Shown: one piece after another, positions 11,851 through 23,538 of the stretch | How the letters are laid out: each line of letters begins with the position of its first letter | Position numbering within the stretch: position 1 is the first letter of the stretch | Origin: Spisula solida | Lineage: Eukaryota; Mollusca; Bivalvia; Venerida; Mactridae | DNA length: 64,000 bases | Reading direction: 5' to 3' | Assembly: GCA_947247005.1 (NCBI GenBank) | Contig: OX365946.1 | Location: 45,782,734 to 45,846,733, forward strand | Position numbers and translations under genes: made by a program | Notes under the pieces: model-generated | Told to the model about the DNA's origin: nothing | What the model saw: only the letters and a program-made list of their open reading frames with translations | Database searches by the model: none

Positions 11851-12799
11851 GACAAGAGGGCCAAAAGGGCCATAGGTCGCTCACCTGTCCTAGTTGTTCA
11901 TGAACCCCCAATGGTAGCCTCTATTGCATGTACAAGGTTTTCAAATTATCTTATGCTTTATAATTTACATCACATTTAGACCCAATGACATATTGAAGTG
12001 ATTTGACCTTGTGACCTAGTTTTTGACCCCGGATGACCCAATATCGAACTTGACCTAGATTTCATAGAGATGATCATTGTGACCAAGTTTCATAAAGATT
12101 AGACCAAAATTGTGACCTCTAATGACTATACAAGGGTTTTCTATGATTTGACCTTGTGACCTAGGTTTTGACCCCGGATGACCCAATATCAAACTTGACC
12201 TAGATGTTGTTGTGATGATCATAGTGACAAAGTTTCATACAGATTAGTCCAAAATTGTAACCTCTAGTGACTACACAAGGGTTTTCTATGATTTGACCTT
12301 GTGACCTAGTCTTTGACCCTGAATGACCCAATATCGAACTTGACATAGATTTTGTTGAGATGATTATTTTGACCAAGTTTCATAAAGATTAGGCCAAAAT
12401 TGTGACCTCTAGTGACTACACAAGGTTTTTCTATGATTTGACCTTGTGACCTAGTTTTTGACCCCGGATGACCCAATATCGCACTTGACCTAGATTTTGT
12501 TGACATGATCATTGTGACCTAGTTTCATAAAGATTAAGTCAAAATTGTGACCTCTAGTGACTACACAAGGTTTTTCTATTATTTGACCTTGTGACCTAGT
12601 TTTTGACCTTGGATAACCCAATATCGAACTTGATCTAGATTTTGTTGAGGTGATCATTGTGACCAAGTTTCATAAAGATTAGGCCAAAATTGTGACCTCT
12701 AGTGTCTACACAAACAAATTGTGGACGGACGACGGACGGACGGACGAAGAGTGATCACAAAAGCTCACCCTGTCACTTTGTGACAGGTGAGCTAAAAAT
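11851..12799. mobile_element. Family A repeat element, copy 2
   Basis: Begins GACAAGAGGGCCAAAAGGGC, has five or six about 140-bp internal units, and ends in a run of GGACGGAC followed by AGTGATCACAAAAGCTCACC and GGTGAGCTAAAAA. This is the most complete copy in the window. Confidence 0.8.
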
Positions 12800-12938
12800 A
12801 AGGAAACACAGCCTTTTTGGTACACTCAAAAACCTTAAGTTCTGGCACATGCCTGAAAACTTCCACACCCATTTCTACAACTGGGTAAATTGGAGCATCA
12901 TCACAATGGGTTTTTCAAGCTTAGAGAAATTAATCAGT

Positions 12939-13011
12939 AGCACAGACAGGGACCGAACCCCGGACCTCTCGATCCCAAAGCGCGTGCCTGACCTCTTGGC
13001 CACTACACCCC
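12939..13011 (-). mobile_element. tRNA-like SINE head
   Basis: On the minus strand, GTAGTGGCCAAGAGGTCAGG resembles an A box and GGGGTTCGGTCCC a B box, about 50 bases apart. The acceptor stem does not pair, so this is a tRNA-derived SINE or tRNA relic, not a functional tRNA. Confidence 0.5.
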
Positions 13012-13227
13012 ATGTTCAATAATTGACTGGTCTAAGCGACATTTCCAAGTTATACATGTATGTATACTGAAACCTGTAAGGTATATTCTTCACAGTAATA
13101 GAAACTTATCGACAGCTATGATAAAGATTTCCCTGACTTTTGCTCCAAATAATTCCAAATTCCCTGACTTCCCTGACCTTGATTTTTCCCCTTACCATGG
13201 GAACCCTGTTGAAGCTAGAAGTATTAC

Positions 13228-13479
13228 CTGTGTAATTAGATAAATCCAAAGTGAATTCCATTTCAATCTCAGTAGCTATCTCTCGTCTCCTTCTGTTTGA
13301 CCCAGCTGTACACTTTGGGAGAGATACACTAATACCACATGACGGTCCAACTTGACAAGCAACATCAGTTATTTTACCCAATAGTTGAGCGGTGACACTG
13401 TCTTCCATACTACATGGGACGTTCACATCTTGGAATGGCATAACAACTGGGAGTCTGAAAGTTGTAGGTGCCTTCCCAG
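13228..13479 (-). CDS. w29: second tetrabasic (RRRR) module, first half
   Basis: Phase 1-1 exon of 84 codons: VNVPCSMEDSVTAQLLGKI, VACQVGPSCGISVSLPKC, then GSNRRRREIATEIEMEFTL. The tetrabasic motif after two cysteines and before an alternating hydrophobic strand parallels GNERKKRESE in w14. RRRR-E fits a furin-type R-x-[KR]-R site, so processing in the secretory pathway is possible but unproven. I know no named domain for it. Confidence 0.75.
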
Positions 13480-13975
13480 CTGTGAAAAGATGAAAGTGTT
13501 TTTTACATAGATATAATTACTTTAAGTACTAACTTTAGTACCCTATAGGTGCTTTATTATAGCTAGCCCACTATTCATGAGGATTCATAATTGCGATGGG
13601 GAGGGGTATGGTACCCTGAAATTGTTTAGAAAATGGTAAATTTCTGAGATGTTGAAAAATGACAGTTTTAGGATTAGAAATCAACATAAACCCATTATCC
13701 ATCTGTTTTTTTCTCCCTGAAATAGAGTTCGCTTTTTGAAGATTTTTATTATGTAGGTGGTAATACCTATTCAATATAGAAACGTTTATGAAGTTTCATA
13801 TGAGCAAATATTCATGTTGGTAAACAGTAGCATGTGTATTATAACTTTAACAGAAGATAATATTTTAGCAGGGTGAATACTGCTGCATAAAAGTAAATAC
13901 ATTGAATCTATAAACTCCTAAGTATCAATACTTTTAAACTATTCTGGGGAATAATTATGCACAACTAGTGTTCAT

Positions 13976-14945
13976 GTGAAGTTTCATTGAAGTCGAACAA
14001 TAACATTGAAGTCGAACAAGTGTCATGGAAATCGGACAAATGACATTGAAATCGAACAAATGACATGGAAATCAGACAAGTGACATTGAAATCGAACAAG
14101 TGACATTGAAGTCGAACAAGTGACATGGAAATCAGACAAGTGACATTGAAATCAGACAAGTGACATTGAAATCGAACAAGTGACATTGAAGTCGAACAAG
14201 TGACATGGAAATCGGACAAGTGACATTGAAGTCGAACAGGTGACATGGAAATCAGACAAGTGACATTGAAATCGAACAAGTGACATGAAAATCAGACAAG
14301 TGGCATTGAAATCGAACAAGTGACATGGAAATCAGACAAGTGACATTGAAATTGAACAAGTGACATTGAAGTCGAACAAGTGACATGGAAATCAGACAAG
14401 TGACATTGAAATCGAACAAGTGACATGGAAATCGGACAAGTGACATTAAAGTCGAACAAGTGACATGGAAATCGGACAAGTGACATTGAAGTCGAACAAG
14501 TGACATGGAAATTGGACAAGTGACATTGAAGTTGAACAAGTGACATGAAAATCAGACAAGTGACATTGAAGTCGAACAAGTGACATGGAAATCGGACAAG
14601 TGACATTGAAGTTGAACAAGTGACATGTAAATCAGACAAGTGACATTGAAGTCGAACAAGTGACATGGAAATCGGACAAGTGACATTAAAGTCAAACAAG
14701 TGACATGGAAATTGGACAAGTGACATGGAAATCAGACAAGTGACATGGAAATTGGACAAGTGAGATTAAAGTCGAACAAGTGACATGGAAATTGGACAAG
14801 TGACATGGAAATCAGACAAGTGACATTGAAGTCAAACAAGTGACATGGAAATCGGACAAGTGACATTAAAGTCAAACAAGTGACATTAAAGTCAAACAAG
14901 TGACATTGAAGTCAAACAAGTGACATTGAAATCGGACAAGTGGTT
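13976..14945. repeat. 20-bp minisatellite, about 48 units
   Basis: Regular 20-base period built of two main variants, one containing GACATTGAAGTCGAACAAGT and one GACATGGAAATCGGACAAGT, often alternating. Internal frames are open because the unit has no stop, so apparent reading frames here are not genes. It lies in the intron between w28 and w29 and shares no sequence with either exon. Confidence 0.95.
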
Positions 14946-15105
14946 AAGAAGAACAAGTACTGACCAGCTTTGTGACATCCATCCAGACAGAAAGACATCT
15001 AGCACAAAATCCCACTACCAGTATATTAGGGAGACATAAAAATATCAAATATCTATAAACATCTACATGTGTATGCTAGGCCTACTGGTATAAATACAAA
15101 CATAC

Positions 15106-15315
15106 CTGCGCAAGCAATAGTTCGGTCAGTGGTGTTCCATTTGAAACTAGTGAAAGGTCCACATGTAAACTTGATAGACCATTCCTCATGTGCCACTGTA
15201 GGTTGTGAGGGAAAGTATCCTGGTTTACATGACAATGTACATTCTACCGTCTCCTCGGTTTCATTCCTGTTACATAGTTCGTTCATGTTGTAGAACTTTG
15301 GCAGATCAGGGCATG
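15106..15315 (-). CDS. w28: Sushi (CCP) domain exon
   Basis: Phase 1-1 exon of 70 codons starting ACPDLPKFYNMNELC, with VECTLSCKPGYFPSQ, KFTCGP, a tryptophan in FKWNTTDRTIAC, and a final cysteine. Sushi domains are roughly 60-residue modules with two disulphides and a conserved tryptophan. NRNE/NTTD include an N-glycosylation sequon. It precedes the second tetrabasic module, just as w13 precedes the first. Confidence 0.85.
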
Positions 15316-15599
15316 CTGAATACCATAATAAATTATATCTGAATACAATTCTTTATATCAAATACAAAATATACCTTAAACTCAAAATAAAATCCCCCAA
15401 AAAAGTTCAATATCCAAATAAGGCGTTTCCCTAAATGATCTTACAGTAAACTAGAGCCTAAAGCTTTGTAATTTTAATTGTTATATTATCAACTACATTA
15501 ACATGGAATTAGATAGGAAATGCTTGAACAGAGGGAAGAGCAAAGAAGCTTTATTTAAAACCTTTATGTATTTCTGTTAATTTTTACAATTTTTTTATA

Positions 15600-15730
15600 A
15601 ATTTGGACAGGGAAGGCAGCGCTCAACTTAAACAGCCAAGAACAGAAAACATGAAGCAAACCCATTTAAATGGCACAATGCCCACAATACAACTGAACTA
15701 GAAAATTAATTTAACCGCTGAAAGTCAATG
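15600..15730. repeat. Dispersed repeat (AAGGCAGCGCTCAACTTAA)
   Basis: Shares GGCAGCRCTCAACTTAA, ACAGAAAACAT and AATGGCACAA-like blocks with 53888-54000 and, inverted, with 31215-31275. Non-coding; class unknown. Confidence 0.5.
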
Positions 15731-15916
15731 TTCAGGCTGTCATACAGTCCAAGTCTCAGTTTTCACAAGCTGAAAGACCTAGTTATAGCATTAAAAAAAG
15801 CTAAATAACCATGATCAATGGTTTTTATATAAACACATTTGGCTTTCTTCCTCTTTTTTAATATTGTATTATGTTTTTGAACAATTGAGCAGTGAAATCA
15901 GATACTAATGTAAACA

Positions 15917-18476
15917 GTACTTACATGGACACACAGTTTGGCCACAGTTCTCTAGGTGCGTACTAATGTAAACAGTACTTACATGGACAAACAGTTTGGC
16001 CACAGGTCTTTAAGTGTGTACTAATGTAAACAGTACTTACATGGACACACAGTTTGGCCACAGTTCTCTAAGTGTGTACTAATGTAAACAGTACTTACAT
16101 GGACACACAGTTTGGCCACAGGTCTCTAAGTGTGTACTAATATAAACAGTACTTACATGGACAAACAGTTTGGCCACAGTTCTCTAAGTGTGTACTAATG
16201 TAAACAGTACTTACATGGACAAACAGTTTGGCCACAGGTCTCTAAGTGTGTACTAATATAAACAGTACTTACATGGACAAACAGTTTGGCCACAGTTCTC
16301 TAAGTGTGTACTAATGTAAACAGTACTTACATGGACAAACAGTTTGGCCACAGTTCTCTAAGTGTGTACTAACAAAAACAGTACTTACATGGACACACAG
16401 TTTGGCCACAGTTTTCTAGGTGTGTACTAATATAAACAGTACTTACATGGACAAACAGTTTGGCCACAGTTCTCTAGATGTGTACTAATATAAACAGTAC
16501 TTACATGGACAAACAGTTTGGCCACAGTTCTCTAGATGTGTACTAATATAAACAGTACTTACATGGACAAACCGTTTGGCCACAGTTCTCTAAGTGTGTA
16601 CTAATGTAAACAGTACTTACATGGACAAACCGTTTGGCCACAGTTCTCTAAGTGTGTACTAATATAAACAGTACTTACATGGACAAACCGTTTGGCCACA
16701 GTTCTCTAAGTGTGTACTAATGTAAACAGTACTTACACGGACAAACAGTTTGGCCACAGTTCTCTAAGTGTGTACTAATGTAAACAGTACTTACATGGAC
16801 AAACAGTTTGGCCACAGTTCTCTAAGTGTGTACTAATATAAACAGTACTTACATGGACACACAGTTTGGCCACAGTTCTCTAAGTGTGTACTAATGTAAA
16901 CAGTACTTACATGGACAAACAGTTTGGCCACAGTTCTCTAGGTGTGTACTTATGTAAACAGTACTTACATGGACACACAGTTTGGCCACAGTTCTCTAGA
17001 TGTGTACTAATATAAACAGTACTTACATGGACACACAGTTTGGCCACAGTTATATAGGTGTGTACTAATGTAAACAGTACTTACATGGACACACAGTTTG
17101 GCCACAGTTCTCTAAGTGTGTACTAATGTAAACAGTACTTACATGGACAAACAGTTTGGCCACAGTTCACTCGGTGTGTACTAATGTAAACAGTACTTAC
17201 ATGGACAAACAGTTTGGCCACAGTTCTCTAGATGTGTACTAATGTAAACAGTACTTACATGGACACACAGTTTGGCCACAGTTCTCTAGGTGTGTACTAA
17301 TATAAACAGTACTTACATGGACAAACCGTTTGGCCACAGTTCTCTAAGTGTGTACTAATGTAAACAGTACTTACACGGACAAACAGTTTGGCCACAGTTC
17401 TCTAAGTGTGTACTAATGTAAACAGTACTTACATGGACAAACAGTTTGGCCACAGTTCTCTAAGTGTGTACTAATATAAACAGTACTTACATGGACACAC
17501 AGTTTGGCCACAGTTCTCTAAGTGTGTACTAATGTAAACAGTACTTACATGGACAAACAGTTTGGCCACAGTTCTCTAGGTGTGTACTTATGTAAACAGT
17601 ACTTACATGGACACACAGTTTGGCCACAGTTCTCTAGATGTGTACTAATATAAACAGTACTTACATGGACACACAGTTTGGCCACAGTTATATAGGTGTG
17701 TACTAATGTAAACAGTACTTACATGGACACACAGTTTGGCCACAGTTCTCTAAGTGTGTACTAATGTAAACAGTACTTACATGGACAAACAGTTTGGCCA
17801 CAGTTCACTCGGTGTGTACTAATGTAAACAGTACTTACATGGACAAACAGTTTGGCCACAGTTCTCTAGATGTGTACTAATGTAAACAGTACTTACATGG
17901 ACACACAGTTTGGCCACAGTTCTCTAGGTGTGTACTAATATAAACAGTACTTACATGGACATACAGTTTGGCCACAGTTCACTAGGTGTGTACCAATGTA
18001 AACAGTACTTACATGGACAAACAGTTTGGCCACAGTTCTCTAAGTGTGTACTTATGTAAACAGTACTTACATGGACAAACAGTTTGGCCACAGTTCTCTA
18101 GGTGTGTACTAATATAAACAGTACTTACATGGACATACAGTTTGGCCACAGTTCTCTAGGTATGTAATAATGTAAACAGTACTTACATGGACATACAGTT
18201 TGGCCACAGTTCTCTAGGTGTGTACTAATGTAAACAGTACTTACATGGACAAACAGTTTGGCCACAGTTATATAGGTGTGTACTAATGTAAACAGTACTT
18301 ACATGGACAAACAGTTTGGCCACAGTTCTCTAGGTGTGTACTAATGTAAACAGTACTTACATGGACACACAGTTTGGCTACCGTTATCTAGTTGTGTACT
18401 TATGTAAACAGTACTTACATGGACAAACAGTTTGGCCACAATTCTCTAAGTGTGTACTAATGTAAACAGTACTTAC
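15917..18476. repeat. 58-bp donor-junction minisatellite of TSP1 exon w27, about 44 units
   Basis: The array is continuous with the 3' end of exon w27. On the minus strand each unit holds about 29 bases of the exon end (ENCGQTVCP codons, ending GTTTGTCCAT), the donor GTAAGTACTG and some 20 further intron bases. Every unit therefore carries an intact 5' splice site. Units differ at few positions (ACAAAC/ACACAC, TCTCTAAG/TATATAGG). A block of 11 units (638 bp) is itself duplicated in tandem. Translation past the true donor meets TAG within 20 bases. Confidence 0.95.
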
Positions 18477-18638
18477 ATGGACAAACACTTTGGCCACAAT
18501 TCTCTAGGTCTGTATCACTACCATCACAGCTATCACCTTGACTACTATGTTTACATTGTCTTGTTCTACTACGTGATCCACCCCCGCATGTAGCACTACA
18601 GTCTGTCCAATCAGACCATGGATTCCATGCACTCACAT
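18477..18638 (-). CDS. w27: TSP1 domain exon (fourth)
   Basis: Phase 1-1 exon of 54 codons. WNPWSDWTDC gives the W-x-x-W-x-x-W C-mannosylation motif, CSATCGGGSRSRTRQC the C-x-x-[ST]-C-G O-fucosylation motif and conserved arginines, and ENCGQSVCP the terminal cysteine pair. TSP1 domains are extracellular adhesion modules. Its donor region is the seed of the 58-bp array. Confidence 0.9.
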
Positions 18639-19321
18639 CTGTAAATAGGTTACGATTGTATGGAGTAAAGTGTTAATATTTTAATACAAATTCATTGTTA
18701 CGTAATCTTGGCTTTGTTATCCGTCTAAATGGATGTTACTTTGTACTAGAAATGTGACCATTGGATGTTCCAAATAGCCATTTGACAATGTAAAGGATCA
18801 CAACTAAAATGTACATGCTGACTTATATTCCAGCAAAGATCGACAAATGTAGCACAAACACTTATAGATTATGAGACCAAAAACAAATTTACAGCACAGT
18901 TTCATCAACTTAAGGGCCACAACTCTACTAATAAAGGTCAATTCAATAAACAGTGGATGCAAAATCTGGGTATTCGTACAATTACTGCAGTATTGACATA
19001 CTGAGCATCCAGCACACCCTCAGACGAACTACGAAATAAAGAAAACAGATAGAACAAACTCTCAATTAAATAAGATAAAGTTCCTTGTGTTTCAGTTCAA
19101 TATCTAAAACATTACTACCATTTTGTGAGACATGGAAGAGATGTGATTCACATTATCATTTCAAATCGGAACACACTTTGAAGCCCACACCACAGGAACT
19201 TGCATAATTGAAAAAAAAATGATTTTTTTTTTCAGTACTGAGAGCCTGTATCTATATTTTATTGGTAGGCCTAGATCTACTGATTTTTTTTCAATATTCA
19301 AGTTCCTGTGCCCACACTTAC
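18639..19321. other. Intron w26-w27
   Basis: No coding sequence. The stretch at 18840-18915 (GTAGCACAAACACTTATAG and ACAAATTTACAGCACAGTTTC) is repeated at 19690-19760 in the intron on the other side of exon w26, a trace of local duplication. Confidence 0.5.
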
Positions 19322-19549
19322 CTGGATGGACAGTACACGTCAGACCACTGTAGCCCTTTATACAGTGACATTCTGGAGTATTTTCATTGTTTCTACACAC
19401 TCCACCATTGTCACAGGGGTTTGGATCACAGACATCCGGCGGTGTTAGACAGTTCCTACCACTATAACCATGCTTACAGTGACATGTATAGCTATCATTC
19501 TCTTCCACACAATTATGATCACTACCACATGGATTGGAACTGCAGGAAT
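19322..19549 (-). CDS. w26: EGF pair exon (fourth)
   Basis: Phase 1-1 exon of 76 codons with twelve cysteines in two EGF patterns: SCSSNPCGSDHNC, YTCHCKHGYSGRNC, then VCDPNPCDNGGVC and CHCIKGYSGLTC. The G-Y-x-G-x-x-C end is typical. No calcium-binding D-x-[DN]-E start is clear. Part of the EGF-pair/TSP1 alternation. Confidence 0.95.
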
Positions 19550-20348
19550 CTGGAATATAAGATATGATTTGAAATAAGAATAATGTTACATATAGGTCAG
19601 GGGTATAGACACTGATATGGATGTACACACGTGCCTACCATAACTTTAATTTGAAAAGTTAAACTATAATTATGGTATAACTGGCAAAAGTTTGTAGCAC
19701 AAATACTTCTAGATTATGAGACTGGAAACAAATTTAAAGCACAGTTTCACAGGACCCCAAGCATAACCACCAACTTCAAGTGTGTGTGTTACATCATTTC
19801 AAGCCTGACTACCCCCCTGTAGGTGTATACCTAGGATAGAAAGGACCTCTATGACAGAGTGATAATGACTTCTAACTACATACTCTCACCAATACTAGTG
19901 TTGTGTTTTTGCCTTTGAGAGAGTTAGTTTAATAATTATTTTAAGCAACTGCTATCATATCAACTTCAACTAAGATTTGAGTAATACAATGTACCCCAAT
20001 TTCATCAGGTTTTTTTTCTATCAGCCAGATTGTTCCCAAACCAATTAATTTTAATCGGTCTGACTTGTTATTCTGATTTGCCTCCAATTGCCAAAACAAT
20101 AGCTATTAACTTTCGGTACACAACCATTGGCGGACTGATACGATTGCACGATATCTAATTTGAAATGTATATTACAGTGCAGGCTGGCAAAAATGTGACC
20201 GGTTGACCAAAACAGATAGGGGGCTCTTGGGAACAAAATAATCCTAGGTGAAAAGTGGTTATAACATGAAATACATGTAATAATTCAATTAATTTCTGCT
20301 TTTCACATGAGTATACACCTGTCTGTGTGCTCATCTCAAAAAACTTAC

Positions 20349-20516
20349 CATGACATTCTACTTTACATTGCCCTGTTTCTGTAGCAATGCCATCACAATC
20401 CAATCCACCAGGACCTGGACTTGGGTTGTCACATGATCGTGAGCGTTGTCTTACACCAGCACCACATGTAACATCACAGCTTCCCCAGTTGTTCCACTCT
20501 CCCCAGTTTCCATTCT
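20349..20516 (-). CDS. w25: TSP1 domain exon (third)
   Basis: Phase 1-1 exon of 56 codons: WGEWNNWGSCDVTCGAG, VRQRSRSCDNPSPGPGG, CDGIATETGQCKVECH. Tryptophan ladder, CDVTCG fucosylation motif and six cysteines are all present. The final residues differ from the usual x-C-P but keep the cysteine. Confidence 0.95.
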
Positions 20517-20763
20517 CTACAATACAATCATCATGTTACTGTTCAATTTTTGTTGATTTTGTAGTTAAACTCGACCAAGAAATCTAATTCCCAAATACAT
20601 TTATAACATGGTTTCATCCTTCCATGATGTGTAATTCACGAATTTACGACCCCATGAAAATAGATTTTTATCAAAATCCCCAAAATAAAATACCTACGAA
20701 AATATTCTTAGATCAGTTATAGCAAAACACCCTTGATGAGAATGAGTACTATTCATGCGTGCG

Positions 20764-20905
20764 GCCTCCGTAGCTCAGTGGTTAGGGTGCTTGTCGTCTA
20801 ATCTGGCGACCCGAGTTCAAATACGGGTGGAGGCACACATATGCCTGCCATATTTCAGCAGAAAGCTGACTGGCAAATAAAGGCTATGCTCGGCATCCAA
20901 TGCCA
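20764..20905 (+). mobile_element. tRNA-derived SINE, copy 1
   Basis: The head GCCTCCGTAGCTCAGTGG to GGTGGAGGC forms a paired 7-bp acceptor stem and has A-box-like and B-box-like (GAGTTCAAATACG) motifs. The anticodon and T arms are irregular. A body with CAGCAGAAAGCTGACTGGC and AAAGGCTATGCTCGGCAT follows. The same body plus head is on the minus strand at 35067-35262. Confidence 0.8.
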
Positions 20906-21206
20906 TCCATGCAACTTACATAATGTTTCAACAAAAGGTCACAGTTTTGGGCAAAAATATTAAGTTGCATAGATAATACTCATTCTCGACTAGAGTGCCA
21001 ATGATATCTTGTTAAAATCGGTCAAAGAATAAAATACTTACAGCTGATTTTAACTTTGTGTTGACAAATAATTCTTCGTTCTTAGCAAAAAATTATGCCA
21101 CATACCATATAGTATGTCTATTTAGTTTATTTAGACAATGTGCAGAACAAAAAGTTAATGAAAAATCGGACAGGAAAGACAAAAGCATCCAAGCATGAAA
21201 GGTACA

Positions 21207-23262
21207 ACAAGAGCTGTCCACGAACAGAGTGCTCCACTATTCGCAGCACCATGCTAGGATAGTACAATCATTATATATTCAAAACAAAATGCTTCATAAT
21301 AGCAGCATTACCCTCTGCTGTGTAGAGGTTGGGGCTTCTAAGTCGAAAAAGGGGGATACTTTGGACAAATTATGCAGGACATTTACCTATCATGTGTAGG
21401 TCCTCTTGGTCATGAAGGTAAACAAAAAAAAGCATTTCTTAGTCGAAAAGGGGGCATAATTTCAAAAATGCTGAATAGTTATCTTCTCCTTTCTAGGGGT
21501 TGGGGTCATGATGGTGAACAAGTATGTAAAGTATCAAAGCAATATGTCAATGCACTATGAAGATATTAGAGGTTAAAAAACCTGTACCTAAACTTTAACA
21601 TTTGCACTATTTGCACTAAGTAGAAAAAGGGGGCATAATTTCAACCAAATGCCTGATAGAGTTACCTACTCCTGCATATGGGTTGGGGTGATGATGACAA
21701 ACAAGTATGCGAAGTATGAAAGCAACATCTCAAAGGACTTAGAGAATATAAGAGGTTAAACTAGAACTATCACTGGAGTGATGAATCATACCCCCACAGC
21801 ACTGCTTGACACAGGAATATTATTTAAATTTATAGTTACTTTTATCTTTTAAAATCTAGTAAGAAACACGACATGCATAACTATATAACCTTTGACCTCT
21901 AAGTGACCTAGGTCTTCCGCAAAAAAAAACTACAAAAAAACCCTACAAAAATAATCGAAAAAAATAGATCTACTTAGTATTTAAAAAACAACAACAAGAA
22001 ATTCGAAAAAAAAATATAGGAAAAAAAATTAGAAAAACTTTATTGATGTGGTAAACATTTTTACCAAGCACTTTTAAAATCCACTAAGAAACGACAAAGT
22101 TACAGAGCGGACACGACTTGCATGACTATATAACCTTTGACCTCTAAGTTTGACCTTGCCCTGGGTCTTGCACATGACATATCGTCTTGATGTGGTACTA
22201 AGTATCATAGATATCCAATAAGAAATGGCAAAATTACAGTGGACACGAATGACATGCCTATTTGTGCCTTTTAACCTTTGACCTCCAAGTGTGACCTTGA
22301 CCTTTGAGCTAGGGACCTGGGTCTTGGGCATGACACACCTTCTTGATGTGGAAAACATTTGTACCAAGTATTATAAATATCCAATAAGAAATGACAAAGT
22401 TACAGAGCGGACACAATTTTGTGCCTTTTAACATTTGACCTCCAAGTGTGACCTTGACCTTTGAGCTAGGGACCTGGGTCTTGTGCATGACACACCCTCT
22501 ATATGTGGTGAACATTTGTACCAAGTATTATAAATATCCAATAAGAAATGACATAGTTCATAACAGAGCAGACACAATTTTGGGCCTTTTAACTTTGACC
22601 TCCAAGTGTGACCTTGACCTTTGAGCTAGGGACCTGGGTCTTGTGCATGACACACCGTCTTGATGTGGTTAACATTTGTACCAAGTAATATAAATATCCC
22701 ATATGAAATGACATAGTTACAGAGCGGACACGATTCACATGCCTATTTGAGCCTTTTAATATTTGACCTCTAAGTATGACCTTGACCTTTGAGGTAGGGA
22801 CCTGGGTCTTGCGCATGACACGCTGTCTTTATATGGTGAACATTTTTACAAAACAATTTTAAAATCCAGTAAAAAACAACAAAGTTAGAGAGTGGACACG
22901 ACTTGGATGCCTATATAACCTTTGACCTCTAAGTGTGACCTTGACCTTTGGGGTAGTGGCCTGGGTCTTGTGCATGACACATCGTCTTGATGTGGCGAAC
23001 ATTTGTACCAAGAGATTTTAAAATCCAGTAAGAAATGACAAAGTTACAGAGCGGAAACTATTTTGCTAACAGACCGACCGACCAACCGAACGACCGCCCG
23101 CCCGCCAGCCTGACAGACACGGTGACTCCAGTATACACCCTTCAAACTTTGTTTGCGGGGGTATAAAAACCTGTACCTAAACTTTAACAAAAGTGTACGC
23201 CGACGCCCACGCTCGGGTGACTGCAATAGCTCCCCTTATTCTATGAATAGTGGAGCTAAAAA
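21207..23262. mobile_element. Family C element with inverted termini, interrupted by a family B-like element
   Basis: Begins AACAAGAGCTGTCCACGAAC and GCTCCACTATTCG; ends CTATGAATAGTGGAGCTAAA, an inverted match. Internal units carry AAAAGGGGGCATAATTTCAA. The sequence between about 21760 and 23167 (GACCTTGACCTTTGAGCTAG units, end TTGTTTGCGGGGGTATAAAA) is a separate element inserted in it. The right end lies about 50 bases from the donor of w24. A second copy is at 46740-48492. Confidence 0.75.
21760..23167. mobile_element. Family B-type tandem-unit element nested in family C
   Basis: Six or seven units of about 160 bp with GAGCTAGGGACCTGGGTCTT, CATGACACACCGTCTTGATG and GACAAAGTTACAGAGCGGAC. 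It ends in ACCGACCGACCAACC-like runs and TTGCGGGGGTATAAAA. Related to 59701-61160. Confidence 0.7.
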
Positions 23263-23313
23263 GGAACACACAAAAAGAAACAAAAACCTTGCAGTAACAG
23301 CTGTTAAGTATAC

Positions 23314-23538
23314 CTGCATCAGTCTCACATAGCATTCCAGTGAATCCATGTTGACAGCTACATGAATAACTTGTCCCCGAGTTTGAACATTGTCCATGCA
23401 CACATGGGTTGGTCACACAAAAATCAACCGGTTCACATGATTTACCCGTGTAACCAGTATCACATATACAACTGTAATCATCAGTGCTTGAAACACATAC
23501 ACCATGGTTATTGCAGGCCAGTGGTACACAGTTATCAA
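23314..23538 (-). CDS. w24: EGF pair exon (third)
   Basis: Phase 1-1 exon of 75 codons with two complete EGF patterns: NCVPLACNNHGVC, YSCICDTGYTGKSC, then FCVTNPCVHGQC, YSCSCQHGFTGMLC. Both splice sites are good (TTTCAG, GTATAC). Confidence 0.95.

Noticed and set aside
13965..14759. Minus-strand frames rich in SDFHVTC/LISMSLV repeats
   Set aside because: Direct translation of the 20-bp minisatellite; three overlapping frames are equally open.
15917..18476. CRISPR-like appearance of regular repeats
   Set aside because: Units are contiguous and near-identical with no unique spacers, the host is an animal nuclear genome, and the unit derives from a TSP1 exon junction.
22074..22816. Repeated minus-strand frames with MCKTQ/VPSSKVKVTLGGQ motifs
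   Set aside because: Translations of family B-type tandem units; the same peptides recur with each unit and are not conserved between copies.
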